64,000 bases of DNA from an uncultured Clostridium sp. (GCA_946499885.1 CAMMTN010000003.1:1-64000), one strand, 5' to 3'. Shown: positions 1 to 8,336, numbered from the stretch's first letter. Notes: generated from the sequence alone by a model not told the origin. Translations and numbers: made by a program.

Positions 1-313
1 TTATATAATAGATTTCGTCTAAATTAACTTCTTGTTTTTTATTTCTTAAATAATTAAGTGTTTCATTTTTTGTCAAAGAATATAGCCATGTTGATTCATT
101 TGTTGTTGGCAATTTATTCTTGTCCATTTGAAATATTTTCATAAACACAAATTGAACAATATCTTCACTGTTTTCACAATTTTTCAATATTGAGAAAGCA
201 ACATTATATATTAACTTATTATATTTACAATATAAATCATCTAATTTATTGATATTTCCTTGTTTTATTTCTTGAAATATTAAATGTAAATCTTGTTTAT
301 TTATACTTTTCAT
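1..313 (-). CDS. ECF-type RNA polymerase sigma factor, N-terminal part (cut by window edge)
   Basis: The frame opens at an ATG (311-313) preceded by AAGGGA and stays open to the window edge, giving about 104 residues. It begins MKSINKQDLHLIFQEI and contains LYCKYNKLIYNVAFSILKN followed by SEDIVQFVFMKIF and WLYSLTKNETLNYLRNKK. This is the region 2 pattern of ECF sigma factors: core-binding helix, then the -10-recognition helix with the conserved W..........N.LR ending. Region 4 would lie outside the window. Its neighbour in transcription upstream is the ClpX-like gene, separated by a 20-bp perfect hairpin. Whether the two belong together is not shown. Family call is fairly secure, target genes unknown. 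Confidence 0.8.
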   Translation of the reverse strand, partial: MKSINKQDLHLIFQEIKQGNINKLDDLYCKYNKLIYNVAFSILKNCENSEDIVQFVFMKIFQMDKNKLPTTNESTWLYSLTKNETLNYLRNKKQEVNLDEIYYI

Positions 314-410
314 ATTTTCCCTTGCTATCTTTTATTAATCTTATTTTTCTCATAATTATAGTATCACAAATAGATGTCATTATCAATGGCTCTCTCTTTT
401 TTATCTGAAT

Positions 411-456
411 ACAGAAACTGTCTTATAGTTATAAAAAACTATAAGACAGTTTCTGT
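411..456. terminator. 20-bp perfect inverted repeat between sigma gene and ClpX-like gene
   Basis: Arms 411-430 and 437-456 are exact reverse complements around a 6-nt loop. It lies just downstream of the ClpX-like stop codon on the minus strand. There is no clear U-run on either side, so a rho-independent terminator is likely but not textbook. Confidence 0.6.
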
Positions 457-472
457 AATTACCTATGACAAT

Positions 473-1642
473 TTAGGATAATAAATATTTAGTATTGTCA
501 TGCACAATGTCTAAATCTAAAGTACATTTCTTGTATTTATTCGGATTTGCAAGAATATCATACATAATATTCTCGAACATAAAGTTTACAGTGTTACTAA
601 GCTCTCTTGCTCCTGTATCTAGTGCAAGTGATTCTTCCGCAATACAATCAAACAGTTTTCCATTATAAGATAATGCAATTCCCCTTTTTCTTAATTCAGC
701 TTGATACCTTCTAAAAATAGATAATTTTGATCTTTTTAATATCAATGATAAGTCCTGCTTAGTAAGCTTATTCATCTCTATTATAGTATCAATTCTGCCT
801 ACAAATTCTTCTGGCATGCCATATTTAACCAGATCTTGCTTCAAAAATCTTGATTTCTGACTTTCGTTCATTGCAACATTCCTTGTTGTAAATCCCATTG
901 GATTAGTATTCAATCTTTTATCTCTGATTTTCTCTAATCCAGAGAAAGCTCCTAAAAAGATGATAATAACATTTCTCGTATCGAAATCAATCATTTCTTC
1001 TTCAAAAGGATCTTCTGATGCTGAAATTTTTATTGTGGTTCCTTCAATAATTTTTAGTAAACTTTTTAGAACCTCTGTGCCAGAAACATCATGTTCTTCA
1101 TGACCAGCTTTTTTGTCAATTTCATCAATTACAATAATACCATTCTGTGCCTTTTCTATATCATGGTTGGCATTTTCAAGCAAATTATAGATCATTTCCT
1201 CAACATCCGCTCCATAATAGCCTTCTTGAGTATATTTTGTAGCATCTTCAATGGTATAAGGTATATGCAGTCTTTTGGCAATTTGTCTAATTGTTTCTGT
1301 TTTTCCTGTACCACTACTTCCTATAACCAAAACATTCGACTTTATTGTCTTGAAATTAATTGCTCTGTATATGGCAGTAATAATTTGCCTTACCTGTATA
1401 TCCTGCCCAATAATATACTGCAATACATTTCTCTCAATGTTTTTGATGCCCGGAAGTCTTTTGCGTTTCTTAGGATCACTTTTGTTTCCTTTAACTCTTC
1501 CATTACCCGAACCAAACTCTTTTCCAGTATTTGGTTTTGCTTTTAGTTTTGCACCTTTACTAGTTATTACTGTTTTGGGTTTATCCGTTGTTTCTCCTAT
1601 ATTGTAGATTCTCCGTCCTTTTGTGTACTTTGTTTTTGACAT
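473..1642 (-). CDS. ClpX-like AAA+ ATPase without the zinc-binding domain
   Basis: 389 residues. Residues 1-65 are a basic low-complexity tail rather than the four-cysteine zinc domain of ClpX. The AAA+ module follows: Walker A GSSGTGKT (108-115), pore-loop-like GYYGADVEE (141-149), Walker B IIVIDEIDK (169-177), a PEEFVGRID segment and a sensor-2 GARELS near 348. At the place of the ClpX IGF loop, which docks ClpP, the sequence reads NPMGF, so a ClpP contact is possible but unproven. The ATG has AAAGGAGG upstream. It follows the beta-CASP gene by about 40 bp and is probably co-transcribed. In-frame CGG codons occur, unlike in the core genes further right. Likely role: ATP-driven unfolding or remodelling of an unknown partner. 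Confidence 0.8.
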   Translation of the reverse strand: MSKTKYTKGRRIYNIGETTDKPKTVITSKGAKLKAKPNTGKEFGSGNGRVKGNKSDPKKRKRLPGIKNIERNVLQYIIGQDIQVRQIITAIYRAINFKTIKSNVLVIGSSGTGKTETIRQIAKRLHIPYTIEDATKYTQEGYYGADVEEMIYNLLENANHDIEKAQNGIIVIDEIDKKAGHEEHDVSGTEVLKSLLKIIEGTTIKISASEDPFEEEMIDFDTRNVIIIFLGAFSGLEKIRDKRLNTNPMGFTTRNVAMNESQKSRFLKQDLVKYGMPEEFVGRIDTIIEMNKLTKQDLSLILKRSKLSIFRRYQAELRKRGIALSYNGKLFDCIAEESLALDTGARELSNTVNFMFENIMYDILANPNKYKKCTLDLDIVHDNTKYLLS

Positions 1643-1683
1643 AATTGTGCCTCCTTTTGCATCTTACAAGATACATGGAACTA

Positions 1684-3099
1684 TTACTCGAATTTTGTCG
1701 ATAGTGTCTTTACTAAACCATATGGGTCTACTCTGAAAAAATATTCTCTTCCGAGTAATCCTACTCGTTTAGTATCTACTTCATCAACAATTCTCTCTGC
1801 AAAAATATTCTTTGTTTTGATTTCTCCATGATTGACTAAAACCAATTTCAACTTTTTAAATTGCTTTAAAAAGTTAATCATTTCATCAGCTTTTGCATGG
1901 GCAGAATATTCTGTTGTGTATTCCACATTTGCTCTTTTTTTCGCAACCAATCCACCTACTTCTACTGTATCACCTACTTCAGTATTTTTTAGTTTGTTTC
2001 CTAATGTTCCTTCGGCAGTATATCCTGTGAACTGTATTAATGCTTTTTTTCTTGATATATACTCTGGTATATATGTTTGTGCAGGACCATATGATCCCAT
2101 TCCAGAAGTTGTAAGAATTATCTTCTTACTTGTATCATATAATACATCACTTCTAGTTTCCTTATCAACAAATATAAGATTTTCAGGTAAAAAATCCCTC
2201 ATTTCTGGCTTAATATCCAATCCATCTTTAATGTATAAATCCGTATATCTAATTGCTAATTTTCCATCAAAATAGATTGGTATTTCTAGATCTAATTCTC
2301 CTGTTTTTTGCATGTTTTTCAATTCATACAAAATTTCCTGTGCCCTTCCTAATGAAAATACCAATGCAACAACTGTTCCATCATCATTTATACATTTCTT
2401 GATGTTATCTTTAAAACATTTATAGATTTCAGTTGAATCCATATCTCCATAAGTTGATTCTTGCACTACTGTTAATGGCAAATCTAAGATCCACTTAGGG
2501 ATTGGCTTAACATCAAAAAACATATTTTTATTGTTATAATCTCCTGTAAACAATAAGTTAATATCTTCATATCCAGTATAGCTAATCTGTACAAGGATAA
2601 GGGCTGCTCCTATAAGATGACCATTATTGAGAAATGTAACCTTTATATTATCATATGGCCTGATTGTTTCATTGTACTGGCACGGTTTTAAACTGTCCAA
2701 TGTTTTTCTTACATCTACCTCCGAATATAAACATTTATTATTTTTTCTTTTTGATACCGAATTCAATACCTTGAAACAATCGTTTAGAGCTATTGGTAAT
2801 ATCTTACATGTCGTTTCAGTTGCATAAATTTTTCCAAGAAAACCATTTTTAATCATATATGGTAATCTGCCAATATGATCAACATGCGCATGTGTAACCA
2901 AACAAAAATCAATATTTTCTGCATTAAACGGCAATACAGAATTTAAGTCGTCATATTCTCTCTCCTGAAACAATCCACAGTCCACAACAAACCGTACTGT
3001 TTCTCCGTCAGGGAATTTGACTATTATAAGATTACAGGATCCTGTAACCTCTTGATGCATTGCCATTATGTCTACATAGAACCGACAATTTTTTCCCAT
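1684..3099 (-). CDS. beta-CASP metallo-beta-lactamase fold protein (RNase J/CPSF-like)
   Basis: 471 residues. The metal-binding signature HAHVDH spans residues 70-75, followed by GHLIGAAL (H161) and FTGDYN (D187), the remaining MBL ligands. A beta-CASP insert is suggested by the TSGMGSYGPAQTYIP segment and the late YSAHAKADEM motif, which supplies a C-terminal metal-ligand histidine in this group. Members process or degrade RNA as endo- or exonucleases; DNA substrates are also known. The sequence is shorter than RNase J and lacks its C-terminal domain, so it is closer to CPSF/Ysh1-like stand-alone enzymes. It is the first gene of a two-gene unit with the ClpX-like ATPase. In-frame CGG codons (for example at residues R6 and R36) suggest a history different from the core genes. 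Confidence 0.8.
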   Translation of the reverse strand: MGKNCRFYVDIMAMHQEVTGSCNLIIVKFPDGETVRFVVDCGLFQEREYDDLNSVLPFNAENIDFCLVTHAHVDHIGRLPYMIKNGFLGKIYATETTCKILPIALNDCFKVLNSVSKRKNNKCLYSEVDVRKTLDSLKPCQYNETIRPYDNIKVTFLNNGHLIGAALILVQISYTGYEDINLLFTGDYNNKNMFFDVKPIPKWILDLPLTVVQESTYGDMDSTEIYKCFKDNIKKCINDDGTVVALVFSLGRAQEILYELKNMQKTGELDLEIPIYFDGKLAIRYTDLYIKDGLDIKPEMRDFLPENLIFVDKETRSDVLYDTSKKIILTTSGMGSYGPAQTYIPEYISRKKALIQFTGYTAEGTLGNKLKNTEVGDTVEVGGLVAKKRANVEYTTEYSAHAKADEMINFLKQFKKLKLVLVNHGEIKTKNIFAERIVDEVDTKRVGLLGREYFFRVDPYGLVKTLSTKFE

Positions 3100-3242
3100 A
3101 ATAAATTCCTCCTACATCAAATAATTTTGTTCAATGTAAAAAAGTAAGCATTACAATACTATTTTACTACTTTTATATGTTTATGTCAATTAATTCTGTT
3201 TTTATTGTTTTTCATTTAACCCTTGAGTTCTTGAGCAGATCA

Positions 3243-3286
3243 AAATGATGTATTATCCCCTTTATAGTCAAAATAATACATCATTT
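3243..3286. terminator. 14-bp perfect inverted repeat
   Basis: Arms AAATGATGTATTAT (3243-3256) and its exact complement (3273-3286) enclose a 16-nt loop. It lies in the roughly 630-bp gap upstream of the beta-CASP gene. Possible terminator or operator; no U-run. Confidence 0.4.
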
Positions 3287-3677
3287 AATTTAACCCCATC
3301 ATTCCGTCGCTTTACATTTATGATAGTCTAGTATGTAGAAAATTTCTACTGCAGATGCTGTTATTTATTAACCTTGTGCATCCTTGCCCACACTTTTTAT
3401 TACGTTGAAATGCGATAGCATTTCAAAAGTAACAAGAAAAACATCCTATAAATTTTTTTGAAGTTTTTCTTACATCTGCATATCCTCAAACAAGTTTTGC
3501 CTCCTGAAACTCTTTGTTTATTGTGAGTTTGCGTTACGAAATCTCACTTACGCATTTTGTGCAAATAGACTGTTTACACTAATACGAATGAATTTTATTG
3601 CGTCGGCTCATAACACCTATCTCTTTATTATTTTTAAACGAGTTTATGGCATCTCTCGTTTTTCTACAATTAACATA
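3287..3677. other. Long gene-free stretch with several hairpins
   Basis: About 390 bp without a convincing coding frame. It holds a 9-bp perfect hairpin (TTGAAATGC 3405-3413 with GCATTTCAA 3418-3426), an imperfect GTAACAAGAAAAAC/GTTTTTCTTAC pairing (about 3429-3473) and AAACGAG/CTCGTTT near 3636-3660. Read on the minus strand it also has a GGAGG before a very short frame. This could be a leader region or small RNA of the decayed mobile element. I do not recognise a known RNA family. Confidence 0.3.
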
Positions 3678-3713
3678 GAAAACTCCAGTTATACTTCAAT
3701 AACTGGAGTTTTC
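3678..3713 (-). terminator. Terminator hairpin after the surface-protein fragment
   Basis: GAAAACTCCAGTTAT (3678-3692) pairs exactly with ATAACTGGAGTTTTC (3699-3713) around a 6-nt loop, about 20 bp downstream of the stop codon at 3734 on the minus strand. The U-run is weak. Confidence 0.6.
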
Positions 3714-3733
3714 ATTTATTTAAATATTAAATT

Positions 3734-4411
3734 TTAGTAACCTGTTCTGGGCAATTTCTTTACTTTTAATTCTTTTTCATATACTTTTGTTGTATGGTCA
3801 TCTTCATCCCAAACTAGATAAGTATCATTATATCCTTCAATTCTTGTTTTATTTGTAAAAGTATCCTCATTTTCTACTGTACTATTTACAGTTGTAAAAA
3901 TATATGGGTCTATTACTGACTCAAATCCTACATCAACTGTTCCAAAATCAATCTTAAATTCTGTAACATATTCTCCATCTTTTAGTTTTAAATTGGAAAA
4001 ATCAATATAGTTGTTTACTTGTGTGCTTAAATTATCTTTTAATAGTTTATAATCATTTTTGTTAGTTTTATAATAAATAGCATAGTTTAAGTCTTGATTA
4101 TATGTTCCAGTTATTAATTTAGTAATTCTTACATACTCTGTTGGTAAATAATCGTACCAAGTAAACTTATCTAATTTAGTATTTCCTGTATTCTTTATGT
4201 GAAAGTCATATCTAATTTCTTCATTTGCTGTAGTCTGAATTAAACCTTCTTTTTTTATATCTACATTTGGTTCTTCTGGTTTATTTGTAATATTTACTTC
4301 AACTATCTCATCATTTTCTTTTATTTCTGTTGCAAATTCATTTTCATTTAATAAATACCATTTTCCTGATTCCACTTCTTTTATTGTATAATTTCCTTTA
4401 TCTAGCTTCAT
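3734..4411 (-). pseudogene. C-terminal remnant of a Cna-B/isopeptide-type LPxTG surface protein
   Basis: 225 codons with no plausible full-length start. The first 50 residues look like the end of a Cna-B (SpaA) domain: GNYTIKEVESGKWYLLNENE, then VNITNKPEEPNVDIKK. A DUF11-like domain follows with FHIKNTGNTKLDKFTWYDYLP. The reading frame ends in KKLPRTGY and a stop. LPRTG is a sortase-type motif, but the hydrophobic segment and positive tail that should follow are missing. Both ends are therefore truncated. The 5' end runs straight into a VirD4-like fragment in another frame (overlap 4398-4411), as expected for a deletion junction. Cargo adhesin of an integrative element is the likely origin (inference). 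Confidence 0.65.
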
Positions 4412-4796
4412 TATATTTTTTATTTCTATCTAAAATATTGCATTTAAAAATTTTGCTATAATCTTTTTTATCTAACCACCACGAAGTGCCATATTGTCCA
4501 TTTCCTACTGGAATTGGAACTTCTATTTTATTTGTTAATTTTATTGTATTGCTATGATATATGTTTTTCTTTCTACTAGAAAATAATAATAGAAATGAGA
4601 TTATTATTATTTCTAAAACACCGAAAATAACAAATACTTTCTTTTCACTAAATATGGTATTTATTATTGTCATAATATTTATATTAAACAAGCCATCAAA
4701 GTTTTTGCTTAATATAAAATGTAAATTAACCGAAAGATATGCATTAATAAAAATGCTAATTATAATTGCTAAAAATATTAATATTCTTCTACTTAT
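4398..4796 (-). pseudogene. N-terminal fragment of a VirD4/TcpA-like conjugation coupling protein
   Basis: The frame reads SRRILIFLAIIISIFINAYL, a second hydrophobic stretch (VFVIFGVLEIIIISFLLLF), then VPIPVGNGQYGTSWWL. Two membrane helices followed by a G.GQYGT(A/S)RW-like motif are typical of type IV coupling protein N-termini; the ATPase domain is absent. An AAAGGAG site (4804-4810) stands 7 nt before an ATA codon at 4794-4796, where an ATG would be expected, so the start codon itself may be mutated. A downstream TTG would give 97 residues. The frame ends in KKYNEAR where the Cna-B remnant begins. This is a dead relic of a conjugative element. Confidence 0.6.
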
Positions 4797-4847
4797 ATTC
4801 TTTCTCCTTTATTGGAATTCTACCATTCCTCCTTTTTTGTAAATTAA

Positions 4848-4877
4848 AAGAACATCTACTAAAATGTAAATGTTCTT
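4848..4877 (-). terminator. Terminator of the membrane-HTH gene
   Basis: AAGAACAT (4848-4855) pairs with ATGTTCTT (4870-4877). On the minus strand it is followed by TTTTAATTT and lies about 45 bp after the stop of the HTH gene at 4921. Confidence 0.6.
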
Positions 4878-4920
4878 GTTATATATAACTTGTAAGTTGT
4901 AGGTCTAGTAAATATAAGTT

Positions 4921-5319
4921 CTAGCCCTTATCTTTGTTATTTTTTAATAAATAAATAGATAAACAACTTATCCCTATTCCTAGCATAATAATAGCATTAT
5001 TCATATCAATTTGTTTTAATATAGAAGTAACTACAATACAAATACCCATTGCAAGACTAACTCCAATTAAAGCAATATTGATAATGTCATCTACCTTGCT
5101 ATTCTCTTGTTTTGCTTGTGCATTTAATAGTTCTTCCACAGAAACACCTAAAATTTCTGCTAACTTTGGAATAGAATTAACATCAGGACAAGATAAATTT
5201 CTTTCCCATTTTGATACTGCTTTGTCAGTAACATTCATTTTCTCTGCTAAATCATTTTGTGTCATATTTTTTTCTTTTCTTAAAGAACTAATCATTTCTC
5301 CAAGAGTTTTGTTTGCCAT
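4921..5319 (-). CDS. XRE-family HTH regulator with two membrane helices
   Basis: 132 residues. Residues 5-62 form a Cro/C1-type helix-turn-helix: LGEMISSLRKEKNMTQNDLA, then VTDKAVSKWERNLSCPDVNS and LAEILGVSVEELLN. The C-terminal half has two hydrophobic segments (about 82-101 and 108-125), so the protein is probably a membrane-tethered DNA-binding regulator. The start has GGAGGG upstream. It stands alone, with its own terminator, and the target is unknown. A 130-bp AT-rich gap separates it from the flavodoxin-like gene. Confidence 0.8.
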   Translation of the reverse strand: MANKTLGEMISSLRKEKNMTQNDLAEKMNVTDKAVSKWERNLSCPDVNSIPKLAEILGVSVEELLNAQAKQENSKVDDIINIALIGVSLAMGICIVVTSILKQIDMNNAIIMLGIGISCLSIYLLKNNKDKG

Positions 5320-5453
5320 ATAAAATCCCTCCTTTAATTGTTAATTCTATTTTATTACAGATATTTCACAAACTCAACCGACAGTTAGTTTACATCAATA
5401 AACCTTTAGTTTAGTTTTAGTTAACTAGATAAATTATAATTTATATTCGACTT

Positions 5454-5984
5454 TTATATTTCATTAATTATCTTGTCTAACCTAGAAAAGTCAATAAAAT
5501 TAACTATTTTGTTATAAGTTTCTATCATTGCTCTATTTTCAGCTGTTTGCTTTTCTTCTGGTAAATTCTTAACTGCATTATAAAGCAATTTCATCATAGT
5601 TTTATGGACAAAGTTTAATTTTGAATAATCTATCCCACCTCTTAAATGAAAGATTTTTGCTTTTTCAAAAACTTCTTTTGGTATCTGATTTTTTATACTA
5701 TTCCTTATATTATTTTTATTCACTTCATCCGCTGGATCTGAAAGCCCAACTGTTGCAATAATAATCTTTTTGTTTGAAATATTATTTAATTTTTTTAGTG
5801 TTTTTGACATTCCTAATACTCCACCAGCATACAAAGCACCTAAATAAATAATATTATCATAATCATTTATTTGTTGATTAAATTTTTTAAAAGAATTTAC
5901 TTTTATATTTGTTCTTTTTGAAAGTTCTTCTGCATATTGTTTTGTTGTTCCATAATGAGAACCATATATTATAATACTATTCAT
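5454..5984 (-). CDS. Flavodoxin-domain protein (HemG/flavodoxin_5-like)
   Basis: 176 residues. It begins IIIYGSHYGTTKQYAEELSK, the (S/T)xxGTT phosphate-binding loop of flavodoxins with an FMN-binding role. DNIIYLGALYAGGVLGMSK (residues 44-62) supplies the second FMN loop. It has the length and motif order of the flavodoxin_5 / protoporphyrinogen-oxidase-HemG-like group common in clostridia, where it acts as a small FMN redox protein. There is no haem-gene context, so porphyrin oxidation is not claimed. The start has AAGGAG upstream. Confidence 0.75.
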   Translation of the reverse strand: MNSIIIYGSHYGTTKQYAEELSKRTNIKVNSFKKFNQQINDYDNIIYLGALYAGGVLGMSKTLKKLNNISNKKIIIATVGLSDPADEVNKNNIRNSIKNQIPKEVFEKAKIFHLRGGIDYSKLNFVHKTMMKLLYNAVKNLPEEKQTAENRAMIETYNKIVNFIDFSRLDKIINEI

Positions 5985-6006
5985 AGAAACTCCTTTATTT
6001 TTTTAT

Positions 6007-6162
6007 TTACTTTTTAAATATTAGAATTGCTTTTGCTGTTCCTGTAATTGACATTGTAACTAACTCATAGCCATTTTCTAACATTTCATTTGCTTTTTCT
6101 TCTACTTTTTGTGCCATATCATCTGCCTTTGGAGAATACTCTATAACAACAGTTTTATACAT
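6007..6162 (-). CDS. Small DUF4177-like protein
   Basis: 51 residues, MYKTVVIEYSPKADDMAQKV onward, ending ITGTAKAILIFKK. A perfect AAGGAGG lies 8 nt before the ATG. The order of strand, amphipathic helix (VEEKANEMLENGYELV) and strand matches small DUF4177-type proteins, which have a (E)GWELV core. Function unknown. It sits between the flavodoxin and a two-helix membrane protein. Confidence 0.65.
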   Translation of the reverse strand: MYKTVVIEYSPKADDMAQKVEEKANEMLENGYELVTMSITGTAKAILIFKK

Positions 6163-6190
6163 TTTTTTACCTCCTTACTTTTATATATAA

Positions 6191-6391
6191 TCATTTATTT
6201 TTTTCATTTTTTGAAATATATAATACCAATAATATTATTCCTGTTAGATTAATTCCTATTGACAAACCTAATAGCAGACCTGAACTAAATTCACTAAATG
6301 GTGTAACTTCATTACCACAAAAGAATGTATAAGCCAAGTACAATATATTTCCTAATATTATTAATAATATTCCAGTTTTTCCTTTATTCAT
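6191..6391 (-). CDS. Small two-helix membrane protein
   Basis: 66 residues with hydrophobic segments at about 6-24 and 38-60 and a charged KNEKNK tail. GGGAGG precedes the start. I recognise no family. It resembles the other short membrane proteins of this island (7038-7431) in size and layout. Confidence 0.55.
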   Translation of the reverse strand: MNKGKTGILLIILGNILYLAYTFFCGNEVTPFSEFSSGLLLGLSIGINLTGIILLVLYISKNEKNK

Positions 6392-6436
6392 AAGTAATCC
6401 TCCCTATAAATTACTATTTATATCATAATATCATAA

Positions 6437-6463
6437 AGGAGAGTAATTATCAATTGCTCTCCT
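6437..6463 (-). terminator. Terminator-plus-promoter spacer element, copy 1
   Basis: AGGAGAGTAATT pairs with AATTGCTCTCCT. On the minus strand the hairpin runs into TTTATGATATTATGATAT, the same extended -10-like tail found after five similar hairpins in this island. Confidence 0.55.
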
Positions 6464-6469
6464 CTAAAA

Positions 6470-6568
6470 TTAAACTCTTAATTTAAAAGTTTTTGGTACA
6501 TATTTATATGCTAAAAACAAAGAAATTAAGCAATATGCTATACAAAAAATAATTGTTGCTCTATTGTT
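6470..6568 (-). pseudogene. Remnant C-terminus of a membrane protein
   Basis: A start-less frame reads NRATIIFCIAYCLISLFLAY then KYVPKTFKLRV and stop. It looks like the last helix and tail of a membrane protein. It begins right after the stop of the gene at 6567. Only about 32 codons, so this is a weak call. Confidence 0.3.
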
Positions 6569-7007
6569 ATTTTTCTAAATACCTCATTAAAAATTCTTCT
6601 AATTCTGTTTCACAACTAAAAATTTCTTGAAAAATATTATATAATGTATCAGTTGCTTCATATTCACCTATTGCATAACACTTTTTGCCTAATCCATAAG
6701 CAATACCTGCCTCAATATGTGCTGCTTTTCCAGCTGGCAAAACTAATAGCAAATTTCTTGAATTTTTTTCACCTTCTAAATCATTATGAAATAAGTTCAA
6801 AACTATATCACTCTTTAAACTTAGTGATTCAAATTCTTTTTGTTTTTCTTCTGGAGTTTGTTTTTTATTTCCATATCCCCAATCATCTTCATTTTTTAAA
6901 AAGCAATAATAAGAAATTTTATATTTATCAAACAAATCACATATTTTTAATATATTTTCTTTATTTCTAGCTCTTCCTGCTATAAAAAATTCATATTTAT
7001 TTTCCAT
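6567..7007 (-). CDS. Nucleoside 2-deoxyribosyltransferase-like protein
   Basis: 146 residues. It opens with YEFFIAGRARNKENILKICD, a Rossmann-like strand with a phosphate-loop feel, and later has LVLPAGKAAHIEAGIAYGLG. The ...G..A..E.G.A.ALGK pattern is characteristic of nucleoside 2-deoxyribosyltransferases and their relatives, where the glutamate is the nucleophile. It belongs to the divergent branch found in accessory regions, so substrate cannot be stated; salvage of nucleosides or a role in nucleotide signalling are both possible. The two DUF4406-like copies in this island (8783-9103 and 19303-19626) belong to the same broad fold. Confidence 0.65.
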   Translation of the reverse strand: MENKYEFFIAGRARNKENILKICDLFDKYKISYYCFLKNEDDWGYGNKKQTPEEKQKEFESLSLKSDIVLNLFHNDLEGEKNSRNLLLVLPAGKAAHIEAGIAYGLGKKCYAIGEYEATDTLYNIFQEIFSCETELEEFLMRYLEK

Positions 7008-7037
7008 ATAAATAATCTCCTTTACTATTATTAAATA

Positions 7038-7220
7038 TTATAAAATAAGATTAATTGTTTGCGTAGTATCTTCTTTTACTTCATTTCCTGTGATGTTAAC
7101 TTCTTCCACTGAATGTATTCTAGGTACATAGTTAATGTAATTATAAATGTTATAACCCAAGAATATAATAACAACTAGTAATATCAAAACTATTAACATT
7201 ATTAAATATTTTCTTTTCAT
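7038..7220 (-). CDS. Small single-pass membrane protein
   Basis: 60 residues: a lysine/arginine-rich start, one long hydrophobic segment (about 5-27), and an acidic, outward tail ending in TTQTINLIL. No recognised family. The Shine-Dalgarno site is weak (GGGGAAA), so coding status is likely but not certain. Confidence 0.45.
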   Translation of the reverse strand: MKRKYLIMLIVLILLVVIIFLGYNIYNYINYVPRIHSVEEVNITGNEVKEDTTQTINLIL

Positions 7221-7242
7221 AATTACTTTCCCCTACCAATTA

Positions 7243-7431
7243 CTATTTATTTTTCTCTTTCTTAAATTTTTCATAAACCGCTAACTGAGAAAATATAGCA
7301 CAGAATAAACTTGGAACTACAGCATATCCTGCATTTACCTGTCCTTTATTAATCAATACATATCCTGCACCTATAAAAGTTATTATCATAAATACAAGTG
7401 TTAAAACTCTAAATATTTTTTCTTTGTTCAT
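7243..7431 (-). CDS. Small two-helix membrane protein
   Basis: 62 residues with helices at about 9-28 and 35-52 and a lysine-rich KFKKEKNK tail. GGAGGGGA precedes the start. Family not recognised. Its upstream spacer holds a degenerate half of the terminator element seen at 9149, 18020 and 22353. Confidence 0.5.
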   Translation of the reverse strand: MNKEKIFRVLTLVFMIITFIGAGYVLINKGQVNAGYAVVPSLFCAIFSQLAVYEKFKKEKNK

Positions 7432-7566
7432 AATCTCCCCTCCAAATTACTTTTTTAATTATAATATCATAAAAAAGAAAATTATTCTATACTTTAATTT
7501 GTGTTTAATATTAAATGGGAATAATTATTAATATAATTACTCCCATTTAAGTTGTATTATTAAATT

Positions 7567-8274
7567 TTATCTTAAATCTACCACATTTTCTGTTAAAGAA
7601 TCTATGTCAATTACATATTTCTTTTTATTTTCGTTATCAATATATACAGGAAAATTTTTTATATTTTTTTCTTCTATTATGGATTGTGGATTTAGCCAAA
7701 TATTGTTACTTTTAAATATGTATTTTTTGTTATCTTCTGGATTATTCCATTCACAAATTATATTATAAGGATGTTTTCCATTTACCCTATATGATGTATT
7801 AATAATTGTTTCAACATAATTAGCATATATAACTTCTCCATTTTCTTTTAGTCTTTTTTCAAGTTTAATTCTTTTTATTTTTATTATTATTCCTGTCCCT
7901 CCTATTATAAAGAAAATCAAACCGATTCCATGGAAAATCAAAAATAATAAGTCTAATGATTTTACTCCAATTTTGCTTGGATTATCTTTATCATAATATA
8001 TTTCTATTTCTTTTCCTTCATAAAAATTAGAAGAATAACCATTTAATTTGGATTCATATTCTTTTCCATCTACATTATAAGTTACATACACTTCATAATT
8101 TCTGTCTCCATCATGATTTCTGTAAGATGATATGTTTGTAATAGTTCCCATTGTATTTTCTTTATTATCATAATTAAATACATTTATTCCTATAACTAAT
8201 CCTATTAGAATAAATATCATTCCTATACTTGCAAAAATAATCCATATTAAATTTTCTACTTTATTTGTTTTCAC
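7567..8274 (-). CDS. DUF3592-domain membrane protein
   Basis: 235 residues. It has an N-terminal helix (about 10-30), then a beta-rich stretch with NYEVYVTYNVDGKEYESKLN and GKEIEIYYDKDNPSKI. This alternation, a V.Y.VDG.(E/K)Y core followed by a YYDP-like motif, is the signature of DUF3592. A second helix spans about 109-130, and a second soluble lobe ends the protein. Function of the family is unknown. It stands alone between two terminator-type spacers. Confidence 0.7.
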   Translation of the reverse strand: MKTNKVENLIWIIFASIGMIFILIGLVIGINVFNYDNKENTMGTITNISSYRNHDGDRNYEVYVTYNVDGKEYESKLNGYSSNFYEGKEIEIYYDKDNPSKIGVKSLDLLFLIFHGIGLIFFIIGGTGIIIKIKRIKLEKRLKENGEVIYANYVETIINTSYRVNGKHPYNIICEWNNPEDNKKYIFKSNNIWLNPQSIIEEKNIKNFPVYIDNENKKKYVIDIDSLTENVVDLR

Positions 8275-8336
8275 TTATATTTTCCCCTATCTAATATATG
8301 ATATTACTATTTTGTGTCATTATATCATAAATAAAA

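Noticed and set aside
1091..1607. Plus-strand frames opposite the ClpX-like gene
   Set aside because: They lie antisense to a motif-rich coding region, have no ribosome sites, and the composition is that of reverse-strand shadows.
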